From NCBI GenBank assembly GCA_017436225.1, contig JAFSDM010000001.1, positions 23,778 through 87,777 on the forward strand: 64,000 nucleotides of DNA, in the 5' to 3' direction. The notes beneath the pieces are model-generated. The model was given only the letters and a program-made list of their open reading frames with translations. It was not told where the DNA came from and did not search any database. Both the position numbers and the translations under genes were made by a program. Shown piece after piece: positions 26,769 to 34,894 of the stretch (position 1 is its first letter; every line of letters starts with the position of its first letter). The DNA is from Clostridia bacterium. Lineage in GTDB: Bacteria; Bacillota; Clostridia; Oscillospirales; Acutalibacteraceae.

Positions 26769-27533
26769 TTACTTATTACGTTTAATAAATTCTGTTGCCA
26801 AATCGTTATAGCAGATGGCGCCCTTAGAGCGTTTATCATAATACTGAATGGGCAAACCAAAGCTTGGAGCTTCGGAAAGGCGAACGGAACGGGTGATTAC
26901 GGTGTTATAAAGCTTTTTGCCAAAGAATTTTTTAATTTCGTTTACAACCTGTTGTGTTAAGTTAAGTCTGCCATCAAACATTGTGAGCAAAACGCCCTCA
27001 ATCTCCAAGGTGGGATTATAAAGTCGTTTTATTTGGCGCATGGTTGACATAAGCTGTGACAGACCCTCAAGAGCGAAGTATTCGCACTGAATTGGCACCA
27101 AAAAGGTATCTGTTGCAACCAGCGCATTAAGTGTAATAAGGCCTAGCGATGGCGGGCAATCTAAAAGTATGTAGTCATAACTTTCTCTGACCGATGCAAG
27201 AGCGTTTTTTAGCTTGGCTTCGCGGTTTTCCATAGTAGAAAGCTCAATTTCGGCACCCGCTAAATCCATTGTAGAGGGGATGATATCCACACCTTTAAAC
27301 TCGGTTTTTTTAATTACCGTTTCGGCAGGTTTATCTCCCGTTATAAGGTGGTAGGATGAAAAAACGGTTTCTCTTTTATTTATTCCAAAGCCGCTTGTGG
27401 TGTTGCCTTGCGGGTCAATATCCACGATAAGCACCTTTTTGCCCTGCATACCAAGACCTGCGGTAAGATTAACGGCGGTTGTTGTTTTACCAACGCCGCC
27501 CTTTTGATTTACAATAGCAACAATTTTGCCCAA
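26769..27533 (-). CDS. parA: Chromosome partitioning ATPase ParA (Soj)
   Basis: About 254 residues. Deviant Walker A NQKGGVGKTTTAVNL at the very start, and Walker B region YDYILLDCPPSLG. The proper N-terminus GKIVAIVNQ is preceded by a TTG at 27533 with AAGGAGG 8 nt before it; the longer in-frame extension to 27644 has no family match. It works with ParB 13 bp downstream to segregate origins and can regulate DnaA. Confidence 0.95.
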   Translation of the reverse strand: MGKIVAIVNQKGGVGKTTTAVNLTAGLGMQGKKVLIVDIDPQGNTTSGFGINKRETVFSSYHLITGDKPAETVIKKTEFKGVDIIPSTMDLAGAEIELSTMENREAKLKNALASVRESYDYILLDCPPSLGLITLNALVATDTFLVPIQCEYFALEGLSQLMSTMRQIKRLYNPTLEIEGVLLTMFDGRLNLTQQVVNEIKKFFGKKLYNTVITRSVRLSEAPSFGLPIQYYDKRSKGAICYNDLATEFIKRNK

Positions 27534-27656
27534 AATGGCATCCTCCTTTTGAAAAATGTATGAAAAAGGGTGAAAAACCCCTAAAAATTGTCCTTGATAC
27601 CTATTATAACACAAAATTTTCAAAAGATAAACACTAAATAGCAAATATTTTTAAAA

Positions 27657-27672
27657 TGTTTCACGTGAAACA
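27657..27672. promoter_or_regulatory. parS centromere site (exact)
   Basis: TGTTTCACGTGAAACA, a perfect match to the B. subtilis ParB/Spo0J consensus, 124 bp upstream of parA. Confidence 0.95.
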
Positions 27673-27693
27673 CGGTCGCAGACCGTTTTATTA

Positions 27694-27865
27694 CGAATAG
27701 GGTTTAATTATCGCCATAGTTTCGGTCCGCGTCCGTATGGTTTGCTATTTTAAGGCGGTTTACTACGCGTGGCGTTTGATCCAATTACGAATAGGTATTT
27801 ATTATCACCATAATTTCATTCCGCGTCTGTATAGTTTAGTGTTTTAAGGTGGTTTTTGGCAAACG
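27694..27865 (-). repeat. 94-nt tandem repeat, left block (about 1.8 units)
   Basis: Two units beginning CGAATAGG at 27694 and 27788. They are inverted copies of the units at 28399-28710. Shared parts include TCCGCGTC-GTAT and TTTTAAGGNGGTTT. Confidence 0.8.
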
Positions 27866-27923
27866 TGTTTTTGTTTGTATAATTGCCGAATTTAGTGCAA
27901 TGATAATCAAAAGGGGGATTTTT

Positions 27924-28295
27924 ATGGAAATTCTTTTAGACTGCATTAAGGCGTTTATTGTAGGAGGAGTTTTTTGCGTTATCGGTCAGATTTTAATAGA
28001 CCGTACCAAGCTAACACCTGCGCGAATATTGGTGGGATATGTTGTAAGCGGTGTAATTCTTACTGCGGTGGGAATTTATGATTATCTTGTGGATTTTGCG
28101 GGGGCGGGGGCAACTGTTCCGCTAACGGGTTTTGGCTACTCGCTTGCCAAGGGGGTAGAAAAAGCGGTGACCGATTACGGACTTATTGGTGCTTTAAGCG
28201 GTGGTCTTTCCGCAACCTCTGCAGGAATTGCGGCGGCGATTTTCTTTGGACTTTTAGCCGCCCTTGTTTCTAAAAAGGGGAAAAATATGAACTGA
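27924..28295 (+). CDS. spoVAE: Stage V sporulation protein AE (SpoVAEb-type)
   Basis: 123 residues, three or four TM helices. Diagnostic stretches are AFIVGGVFCVIGQILID, TKLTPARILV and DFAGAGATVPLTGFGYSLAKG. SpoVA proteins form the dipicolinate channel in the inner spore membrane. ATG at 27924 has AAGGGGG upstream. It stands alone, without the spoVAC/AD partners seen in many genomes; they may be elsewhere. Confidence 0.9.
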   Translation: MEILLDCIKAFIVGGVFCVIGQILIDRTKLTPARILVGYVVSGVILTAVGIYDYLVDFAGAGATVPLTGFGYSLAKGVEKAVTDYGLIGALSGGLSATSAGIAAAIFFGLLAALVSKKGKNMN

Positions 28296-28353
28296 TATTT
28301 TTCAGGAACGACACTTGAGGTCGTTTCCTACATAGAATTGAAAACAAAATGAT

Positions 28354-28385
28354 AAGCACGATGTTTCACATGAAACATCGTGCTT
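28354..28385. promoter_or_regulatory. parS-like palindrome inside a long hairpin
   Basis: TGTTTCACATGAAACA (28362-28377) differs from parS at one base. It lies within a 32-nt palindrome with 15-bp arms (AAGCACGATGTTTCA). Placed after spoVAE, it could also act as its terminator. Confidence 0.65.
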
Positions 28386-28398
28386 ATTGGCTATGGTG

Positions 28399-28712
28399 CA
28401 ATTTGGTCAAACGTTAGGCGGAGTAAACCACCTTAAAACAGAAAACTGTATGGACGCGGAGTGAAACTATGGCGGTGATTAAACCTTATTCGTAATTGGA
28501 TCAAACGCCACGCGGAGTAAACCGCCTTAAAACAGAAAACTGTATGGACGCGGGGTAAGTCTATGCCATACACGCAAACGACGGCGTAATTGGTCAAACG
28601 CCACGCGTTTTGTAACCGCCTTATAAACACAAATTTTCCGGACGCGGAACGAGATTATAACGATAATAAAAACCTAATCGTAATTGGATCAAACGTCACA
28701 CGTTTGTTAATC
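28399..28712 (+). repeat. 94-nt tandem repeat, right block (about 3.3 units)
   Basis: Units start at 28399, 28493, 28587 and 28681 (partial), spaced 94 nt. Core strings are ATTGGNTCAAACG, ACCGCCTTA and GGACGCGG. Oriented opposite to 27694-27865. No gene seen here. Confidence 0.85.
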
Positions 28713-29552
28713 GAAGGCGAAGCCGTGGTGCCCGTTGGTTTTAAGGGTGTTTCCGTTTTCGGTAAACCACATAACGCTAAATGGCTTTAGTGGGTTATCA
28801 AAGGAAGAAAGCTCACCGATTAAGGCGGGGGGAAGTCTGATTTCAACCTTTTCGCAGTTTGTTTCTGATAATAAATTTGAAATGGCTTGAAATAGCTTTT
28901 CGGAGGCGCCTTTTTCACAAAGCGCTTCCTTTACAAGAAATAGATTATCCCTTATTTCATAAACAAAACCGAAATCTTTGCCTTTAACGGCAATACCGCC
29001 ATCTGCCGCGGCGACCAGCATATCCTTGCTAAACTCCACAAAGGGTTGGTTTAACCCCTTTAAAAGGTCTTGACGGAGAGAATACCATTCGCTTAAATCG
29101 GAGGCTTCTGTTGAAATGCCCCTTGCAGGATAGCGGTTTATAAGCTCTGCCGACTCCATACATACTTTGCATACGTTAAAATAGGGCAAGAAGTTGGATT
29201 TTGCATAAAAATCAAAGAGTGGTGGGTTGGCCGGTTTTAAAAAAATCCCCTTTTTGTTATCCTTTACTGCTTCTGCCTTGGCTTTTTCTAAAAGTCTGCC
29301 CATAATGCCCTTGCCACGATAGCTTGGGTGGGTACACGCCGCATAAAGATAATAGTAGTCATCTTTTTTACCGTTATCTACTATTTTTGCATCCATTAAA
29401 TATAGCATTGCTATGGGTTGACCCAATTCGTTATATTCTGAGAGCATTTTTGCCTTTGAAAAGACCTTTTCAAAAATCAGTTCGGCATCTTCTGCAGTAT
29501 CTTCGGTAAAGCAGAGCAGATAAAGTTGTTTGTGTTGGGTATAGTCGGTCAT
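28707..29552 (-). CDS. GNAT family N-acetyltransferase
   Basis: 281 residues. The acetyl-CoA site motif HPSYRGKGIMGRLLEKA (Q/RxxGxG/A) lies about residues 76-92, followed by PANPPLFDFYAKSNF typical of the GNAT C-terminal strand. The C-terminal half is a second less conserved domain. Substrate unknown. The start lies 2 bp after the stop of the DUF2156 gene, so they form one operon. Confidence 0.85.
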   Translation of the reverse strand: MTDYTQHKQLYLLCFTEDTAEDAELIFEKVFSKAKMLSEYNELGQPIAMLYLMDAKIVDNGKKDDYYYLYAACTHPSYRGKGIMGRLLEKAKAEAVKDNKKGIFLKPANPPLFDFYAKSNFLPYFNVCKVCMESAELINRYPARGISTEASDLSEWYSLRQDLLKGLNQPFVEFSKDMLVAAADGGIAVKGKDFGFVYEIRDNLFLVKEALCEKGASEKLFQAISNLLSETNCEKVEIRLPPALIGELSSFDNPLKPFSVMWFTENGNTLKTNGHHGFAFD

Positions 29553-29554
29553 AT

Positions 29555-30466
29555 TTACAGTTCCTTAATAACGTATTTTTTAAGCAGAATATCGGGGTGG
29601 TAGGAGAGCTTTGCCTTGCGAAGTCCCTCCAGTCCCATATCGTCCTCTCTGTTTACATATTCAAAATCGGGGAGGTCGTTTGCAATAAACTCTCGGTTGA
29701 TTACCGAATATGCGGTTCTATATTCAGGCAACGCCTTTTCCGAATGAATGTCAAAGACCTTATCGTTAATGGGGCTGCCAAAGGTAAAGGCTATAATCTC
29801 GCCATCTACCCTTATTAAGCCGCCTCGAAGACCGAGCTCTTTCATATGGGGAAAATATTCCTTTATTGCTTGGTTTTCAACCTCAATGCTTTTGGGGTCA
29901 TCGGTAAGTTTTTTCATTTCATTTGTCCATTTATCTGCCATTTTAAACAGGTCGGGCAGCACTTCGGGGGTTATGCTCTCATAGCTCCAGTTGTGCGCCT
30001 TACTAAATGCCGATATATGATTTCGCTTAGAGTGAAACTTTTTACCGCTTAAATTTTTAAGCTTTTCTGTTAAATAGAGGTATTCAAAGTCATCTCGTGA
30101 CTCCTCTTGTGAAAATTCTTCACAAAATATCTTGTTGAAGTCATCTAACCGCTTACCCTCTGCCGCTAAAAACACAAGCGGAATATTTAAAGCCTTGGTA
30201 TACTCTTTTAAAATATTAACTGCCCTTTCCATATTGGCGGCAAAGGGAAGCAGAAAAATAAGCTTCTCCTCACCTAGGGAAACAAACATCATATCCTCAA
30301 AAAAAGCCACCTTTTGATGATAGTAGTTTTTCCATATGAGCAGAGTCATTGGTGTGATTTCGCAAGAAAAGGCATCATTTGAAAAGGGTGCCAAAAACTC
30401 TGCAATTTTAGAATAATTTGAAATATCGGGTTTTTTAAAATCTAAAGCTTTTAATGTGCCAAGCAT
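29555..30466 (-). CDS. DUF2156 (phosphatidylglycerol lysyltransferase-like) protein
   Basis: 303 residues. Resembles DUF2156, a GNAT-fold family related to the catalytic half of MprF. Landmarks are FEYLYLTEKLKNLSGKKFHS, KRNHISAF and a late VNREDDMGLEGLRKAKLSY. No TM helices, so it is soluble and lacks the flippase part. Likely an aminoacyl or acyl transferase; the acceptor is unknown. Paired with the downstream GNAT gene. Confidence 0.82.
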   Translation of the reverse strand: MLGTLKALDFKKPDISNYSKIAEFLAPFSNDAFSCEITPMTLLIWKNYYHQKVAFFEDMMFVSLGEEKLIFLLPFAANMERAVNILKEYTKALNIPLVFLAAEGKRLDDFNKIFCEEFSQEESRDDFEYLYLTEKLKNLSGKKFHSKRNHISAFSKAHNWSYESITPEVLPDLFKMADKWTNEMKKLTDDPKSIEVENQAIKEYFPHMKELGLRGGLIRVDGEIIAFTFGSPINDKVFDIHSEKALPEYRTAYSVINREFIANDLPDFEYVNREDDMGLEGLRKAKLSYHPDILLKKYVIKEL

Positions 30467-30515
30467 AATAACTCCGTTTTTTATTTATTATTTGCAAAAG
30501 TTAGCATTATATAAA

Positions 30516-30541
30516 TTAAACGGATGTTGCCATCCGTTTAA
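30516..30541 (-). terminator. Terminator of mscL
   Basis: TTAAACGGATG/CATCCGTTTAA stem, just past the mscL stop on the minus strand, followed there by an A/T-rich tract. Confidence 0.65.
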
Positions 30542-30548
30542 TCAGATA

Positions 30549-31019
30549 CTATTTAGTAGTTTCTTTTGTTTTAAGCAGCTCGCGAATATCCTTTAAAATA
30601 TCGTCGGTTGTTTCAACAGGTGCTGCAGGAGCTTCTTCGGCTACTGCCTCTTCCTCGCCCTTCTTAGCTAATTTTTTGCTCCAACCGCTAACGGCAGCAA
30701 CAAGCTTAACCATACAGAAAATTACAAGGGCCATAATTAAGAAATTAATAACGCCTGTAACAAAAGCGCCGTAGTTAATGGAGTTTTCTACAACCGTAAC
30801 GGCACCGGTGGTGGCATCGGTAACCTCTTTAGTGCCGATAACCCACTTCATATCGCTGAAATCAACACCGCCGAAAAGGCCTAAAATAGGGGAAATAATA
30901 TCATTGGTAAAGCTGGTAACAAGGTCTTTAAAGGAAAGACCGATAATAGAACCTACTGCCATATCCATAACGTTACCTTTTGTTATGAATTCCTTAAATT
31001 CGCCAAAAAACTTTTTCAT
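30549..31019 (-). CDS. mscL: Large-conductance mechanosensitive channel
   Basis: 156 residues. Helix S1 and TM1 KKFFGEFKEFITKGNVMDMAVG with IIGLSFKDLVTSF, periplasmic loop, TM2 INFLIMALVIFCMVKLV. Releases solutes on hypo-osmotic shock. The Ala/Glu-rich C-terminal linker (EEEAVAEEAPAAP) makes it longer than the usual 130-140 residues. Confidence 0.95.
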   Translation of the reverse strand: MKKFFGEFKEFITKGNVMDMAVGSIIGLSFKDLVTSFTNDIISPILGLFGGVDFSDMKWVIGTKEVTDATTGAVTVVENSINYGAFVTGVINFLIMALVIFCMVKLVAAVSGWSKKLAKKGEEEAVAEEAPAAPVETTDDILKDIRELLKTKETTK

Positions 31020-31087
31020 TTTTAAAGCCTCCTAAAAGATTATAATTTATATTAACATAAAATAATAAAATTAACAACAAAAATCGA

Positions 31088-31510
31088 CTAAAGAAACTGT
31101 TTTTCGTATAAATCTAAAAGTTCTTTTAAAAGTTTTTCTTTATTTTGCTTATCAAGAAGTCTATAATAGGAAAGCACCAATGCCTCATCCTTTTTAACAT
31201 CCTTAAGCTTATGAATATCAGAAGTGATTGCCGAGGGGTCGTTTAAAACGCGTGGCATACCGTAAACAGGCTCCTCATGTCCGTAAAGAAGAAAATGCAC
31301 CGTAACATCAAAAAGTCGAGAGAGCCTTTTAATGTTTTCAAGGGAGGGAACAATATCTCTTTCATAATAAGCGTAGGTGGAACGCTTTACCTTAATAATT
31401 TTGGCAACCTCATCTTGAGTGAGGCGGTGCGCCTTGCGAAGCTCAAGAAGATTGCGACCCAAAACAGATCTTACTTCTTTATCCTGATTTGCGTTTTTTC
31501 TGGTTGGCAT
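31088..31510 (-). CDS. XRE-family transcriptional regulator
   Basis: 140 residues. Standard HTH near residues 18-72 (LGRNLLELRKAHRLTQDEVA, KVKRSTYAYYERDIVPSLEN). The C-terminal half (KKDEALVLSYYRLLDKQNKE) is a helical segment like those in phage-type repressors. Targets unknown. Confidence 0.85.
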   Translation of the reverse strand: MPTRKNANQDKEVRSVLGRNLLELRKAHRLTQDEVAKIIKVKRSTYAYYERDIVPSLENIKRLSRLFDVTVHFLLYGHEEPVYGMPRVLNDPSAITSDIHKLKDVKKDEALVLSYYRLLDKQNKEKLLKELLDLYEKQFL

Positions 31511-31556
31511 AGCTTAAATTCATTCCTTTATTTATATTTTATTTTAGTAAATGCTC

Positions 31557-31585
31557 TTGACTGATGGTGTAAAAATTGGTATAAT
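31557..31585 (+). promoter_or_regulatory. Promoter of tRNA-Thr
   Basis: TTGACT, 17-nt spacer, TATAAT; tRNA begins 22 nt after the -10 box. Confidence 0.85.
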
Positions 31586-31607
31586 CTTAAATGCTGACTG
31601 TATAATT

Positions 31608-31682
31608 GCTGATGTGGCTCAATGGCAGAGCGGCTCACTCGTAATGAGCAGGTTGTCGGTTCAATTCCGATCATCAGCTCCA
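31608..31682 (+). tRNA. tRNA-Thr (anticodon CGT)
   Basis: Cloverleaf folds by hand. Acceptor GCTGATG/CATCAGC; anticodon stem GCTCA/TGAGC with loop CTCGTAA; T stem GTCGG/CCGAT with loop TTCAATT; encoded CCA end at 31680-31682. Reads ACG codons. Confidence 0.93.
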
Positions 31683-31716
31683 AAAATCCCGTTCACTTAA
31701 GGTGGGCGGGATTTTT
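31682..31716. terminator. Bidirectional terminator between tRNA-Thr and the U32 gene
   Basis: AAAAATCCCG/CGGGATTTTT around a 15-nt loop; it covers the 3' end of the convergent U32 peptidase gene. Confidence 0.8.
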
Positions 31717-33807
31717 ACTTCTTGATAGCACGCCCGATTTAAAAAGACCCCTTGTGTAATCGGCGCCGTTATTGTGTTTGCCCTTTAAAAAGGAGGTTGC
31801 AACATTAAAGGCTTCCTCAGGACCTTCAAGCGTGAAGTGTAAAAATCCAAAATCGGCGTTAATTTTAAAAATACTGTCCGAAACATCGGTAATTTTGCAG
31901 TTTAAAAGGGTGGAAAAACCGTTTTCGCAAATAACGGGAAAGCTTTGCTTTTTGCGGTCGGTAAGGGTGCATCTGCCGTTTGATTTTTCTTTACAGCCAA
32001 CGCCGTTTTTTACGGGGCAATTGCGGGTTATCATAAGAGGTTGCCTGCCGTAGCAAAATGAATATGTTTTAAGACGATTTGTTTCGCCCAAAGCGGAAAT
32101 TTCGCTAAAGCTAAGCTCTGGAGAAATCACCGCATCAAAAATCTTTAAAGCTTCAGCAGCCTCAAGGGCGTTAGTATTAAACAAATTAAGTGAAAAACCG
32201 CCCATTATTTTAAAGCCTTGTTCAGAAGCTAAGGCAATATGCGAAAGATTGTGGCAAATAACATTGGTTATGCCCTTTTGCTTAATATTTGCCAAAATAT
32301 CTGAGGTGTAGCCGTCAGACGGGGTAGCCCGCGGAAGCTCGGCGTATACGTTAGGTAGATTTTTTATTTTGTTTAAAATGCCGTCATCTTTACCTTTAAT
32401 GTAAAGCTCGGCAGGGAGAGAAAAGCCTTGAAGCTCGGGCAAAATTTCTGCGCAACCCTCAAGCTGCTTTAAATTTGCAAACCGAATAAAAAATCCGCCG
32501 ATTTTTTTATTGGTGGAAGCTTTGTTTTCTATTTTTACGGGGGTTAATCCGCCGTTGTTTTTTATGCGCTTTTCATTAAGTAATAAAACGGCGTTCTGGC
32601 GAAGCCTGTTTAACGCCGAAATCGGCAGCATAAGACCCTTTTCAATATTGGCGGTAATATTTTCGGCAAAGTAACAGGTACCGCCAAGCTTTTTAAGGGC
32701 GGTTTCAGCCTTTTCATAGGTTAAAGGCGCGTTTATTGCCTGCTCGGGTAAATCGCCCGAAACCAAAACCTCTGCTCGGTCTGCGCTTGCCAAAAGTGTG
32801 GATGGCTTGCCGCTTTGAACGGTGAGGGTTAGGCTGAGGGGGATTTTTTGAAGCTCATTTCTATAAAGACCGTGTATTTTTTTAAGGGCGTCGGCGGTGA
32901 GCTGTTTATCATATTCCGAACGAACGCCAAACATATTTTTGCCAAAATTTTCGGTGTAGTAGCCATCTGTAAATCCGTCGCGGGAGAAAACCTGCTCTAA
33001 AAGCGAAAGAATATTCGGCTCTACTGCGCCGAAATCTACCATTTGCCTTATGGCGGTTACGGCAGATGCAACATATTCGGGGCGTTTCATTCTGCCCTCT
33101 ATTTTAAATGAGGATACCCCCATTTCGGTAAGCTCGTTTAAATAATTTATAAGGCTTAAATCCTTAAGGCTTAAATCGTAGCCTGTGCCGCCCTTAGCGG
33201 AAAATGGAAGTCGGCAGGTGCCTGCGCAAAGACCGCGGTTAGCGCTTCTTCCACCCAAAAAGGCACTGAAGTAGCACTGACCCGAAAGGCACATACATAA
33301 AGCGCCGTGAACAAAAACCTCTACTTCTATATCAAGCTCCTTTGCCGTTTTGCAAAGGTCCTTAAGCTCGGTCTTGGTTAGCTCCCTTGCGGGGACAACA
33401 CGGCTGAAGCCCATTTTTTTAAGAATTTTTAAGGCGGCGGGAGAATGAACCGACATTTGGGTAGATGCGTGTAGGGTGGCGGTTGGAAAATGCTTTTTTA
33501 TAAGCCGCGCCAATCCAATATCCTGAACTATTATGGCATCTATCGAAGCGTTTACCGCCTCACAAACAAGCTCTAAAGCATCGTTAATTTCGCTATCCTT
33601 AATAACGGTGTTAAGGGTAAGGTAGCATTTTACATTATTAAGGTGGGCGTACTCGATAGCCTGTTTTAGCGTTTCTCCGCTAAAATTGTCTGCGTTGCGC
33701 CTTGCGTTAAACCTGTCAGACCCAAAGTAAACTGCATCTGCCCCCGTTCTTACGGCGGCTATAAGCATTTCGCCGTTGCCTACGGGCGCTAAAATCTCAG
33801 TTTTCAT
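31693..33807 (-). CDS. Peptidase U32 family protein (RlhA/YhbU-like, with C-terminal extension)
   Basis: 704 residues. N-terminal U32 domain: EILAPVGNGEMLIAAVRTGADAVYFG, VFVHGALCMCLSGQCYFSAF (Cys-containing signature), FKIEGRMKRPEYVA. The C-terminal half is a second TIM-barrel-like region ending with Cys-rich CPVKNGVGCKEKSNGRC, likely an iron-sulfur site. Family members hydroxylate RNA (RlhA, C2501 of 23S rRNA) rather than degrade protein in tested cases; which role applies here is unknown. Lies 4 bp after the lipoprotein gene. Confidence 0.87.
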   Translation of the reverse strand: MKTEILAPVGNGEMLIAAVRTGADAVYFGSDRFNARRNADNFSGETLKQAIEYAHLNNVKCYLTLNTVIKDSEINDALELVCEAVNASIDAIIVQDIGLARLIKKHFPTATLHASTQMSVHSPAALKILKKMGFSRVVPARELTKTELKDLCKTAKELDIEVEVFVHGALCMCLSGQCYFSAFLGGRSANRGLCAGTCRLPFSAKGGTGYDLSLKDLSLINYLNELTEMGVSSFKIEGRMKRPEYVASAVTAIRQMVDFGAVEPNILSLLEQVFSRDGFTDGYYTENFGKNMFGVRSEYDKQLTADALKKIHGLYRNELQKIPLSLTLTVQSGKPSTLLASADRAEVLVSGDLPEQAINAPLTYEKAETALKKLGGTCYFAENITANIEKGLMLPISALNRLRQNAVLLLNEKRIKNNGGLTPVKIENKASTNKKIGGFFIRFANLKQLEGCAEILPELQGFSLPAELYIKGKDDGILNKIKNLPNVYAELPRATPSDGYTSDILANIKQKGITNVICHNLSHIALASEQGFKIMGGFSLNLFNTNALEAAEALKIFDAVISPELSFSEISALGETNRLKTYSFCYGRQPLMITRNCPVKNGVGCKEKSNGRCTLTDRKKQSFPVICENGFSTLLNCKITDVSDSIFKINADFGFLHFTLEGPEEAFNVATSFLKGKHNNGADYTRGLFKSGVLSRSKNPAHLK

Positions 33808-33810
33808 AGG

Positions 33811-34296
33811 CTATACTACTTCCTTAGCGCCGATGCTGTTAAGGTAATCCCAAATGGCGGTAGTATCATTACAAACTACAAGAATAATGAAGTTTTCTAC
33901 CTCTGCCAAAACACGGTTTTGAACCTTATTAAATTCCTTTTCTATGGTTGATTTAAAGGAAGTGTGCTGATTTGTTAAATAGTGCGATATACCCGAAATA
34001 GCCGCCTTGCGTTGCTCTTTATTAATAACTTCAAAGCAGGCAATAGTATCTGCCGAATCGGCGTTGGCACTTACCATAACGTCAAAGCGTTTAACGTTAG
34101 CATCGCTGAACACAAAGTATGAGGGCAGTGAGCTTCCCGAAAGGCTTTTCATTTCAGAAAAGGGGGTAAGCTCTAAAAACTTTTCGGAAAAATCTTTAAC
34201 AGAATATTCCGATTTGGCACTGCACCCAAAAAGCGTAACAGTTAATATTAATGTAAGCAATAAGCAAATTAACCTTTTAATAGAGTTTTTTTGCAT
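33811..34296 (-). CDS. DUF4358-type lipoprotein
   Basis: 161 residues. Lipoprotein signal with lipobox LFGC (about residue 25) after KRLICLLLTLILTVT. The rest resembles DUF4358 lipoproteins common in Clostridia (ADSADTIACFEVIN, FIILVVCNDTTAIWDYL). Function unknown. Likely co-transcribed with the U32 gene. Confidence 0.78.
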   Translation of the reverse strand: MQKNSIKRLICLLLTLILTVTLFGCSAKSEYSVKDFSEKFLELTPFSEMKSLSGSSLPSYFVFSDANVKRFDVMVSANADSADTIACFEVINKEQRKAAISGISHYLTNQHTSFKSTIEKEFNKVQNRVLAEVENFIILVVCNDTTAIWDYLNSIGAKEVV

Positions 34297-34894
34297 AAAG
34301 TAGCTCCTTAAAATTTGTAATTGAAGTTGTGAGAATATTATACTTCAAAAATGTTATAAAGTAAAGAGAATTTTGAGAAATAACACTTAAAATTTACAAT
34401 TTTTTTGTATTTTTGACAAAGAAAAAAACTTTTTATTGATAGCCTGTACCCTGTTTGCCAATTTTTTGGAATTTTTTATGACTTGATTTTTTGTATTTGT
34501 AAAAAAGGGAAAAATAAATAATATTTTTTGATTATTTCGGATAATTTTGTATTAGTCGCACAAAAGATTAAAATGTGGCAAAATTCGACTTTTTACAAAG
34601 AGTAATTAAACTTTTTAACATAGTTATCAACCGTCTGAAAACGATTTCAAGCCATTTGTAGAGGTTATCAAACAAAAAATGTTGATAACTTTGTTTATAA
34701 CCTTAATAAAAACAGAGGTTTTCAACACTCTTTTTTGGCATATTATTTTGTTTTGCGCAATAAAATAATACTGATTGTATAGAAAAAAAGACTCTATAAA
34801 TTAAAAAAAACTTGACTTCTGTACACTAAAGTATTAAACTAATTTTATTAAGTTTTTAGTGATTAAAATTTATTAAGTTAGGAGAAAAGTATCA
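34297..34894. other. AT-rich gap with DnaA-box-like cluster; candidate oriC
   Basis: No gene in about 600 bp. DnaA-box-like 9-mers cluster at 34624 (TTATCAACC), 34665 (TTATCAAAC), 34680-34688 (TGTTGATAA, i.e. TTATCAACA on minus) and 34719 (TTTTCAACA), with weaker TGTTTATAA at 34692. TATTATTTT/AAAATAATA (34741-34770) forms an AT-only palindrome that could be an unwinding segment. The uniformly minus run of genes from 34296 back to 21903 starts here. Confidence 0.5.
34812..34840 (+). promoter_or_regulatory. Promoter of gdhA
   Basis: TTGACT, 17-nt spacer, TAAACT; GGAGAA precedes ATG 34895. Confidence 0.6.

Noticed and set aside
28399-28712. CRISPR array
   Set aside because: The 94-nt units are repeated along their full length without unique spacers.
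34297-34894. Possible riboswitch or leader before gdhA
   Set aside because: No conserved aptamer core found; the repeats fit DnaA-box-like sites better.
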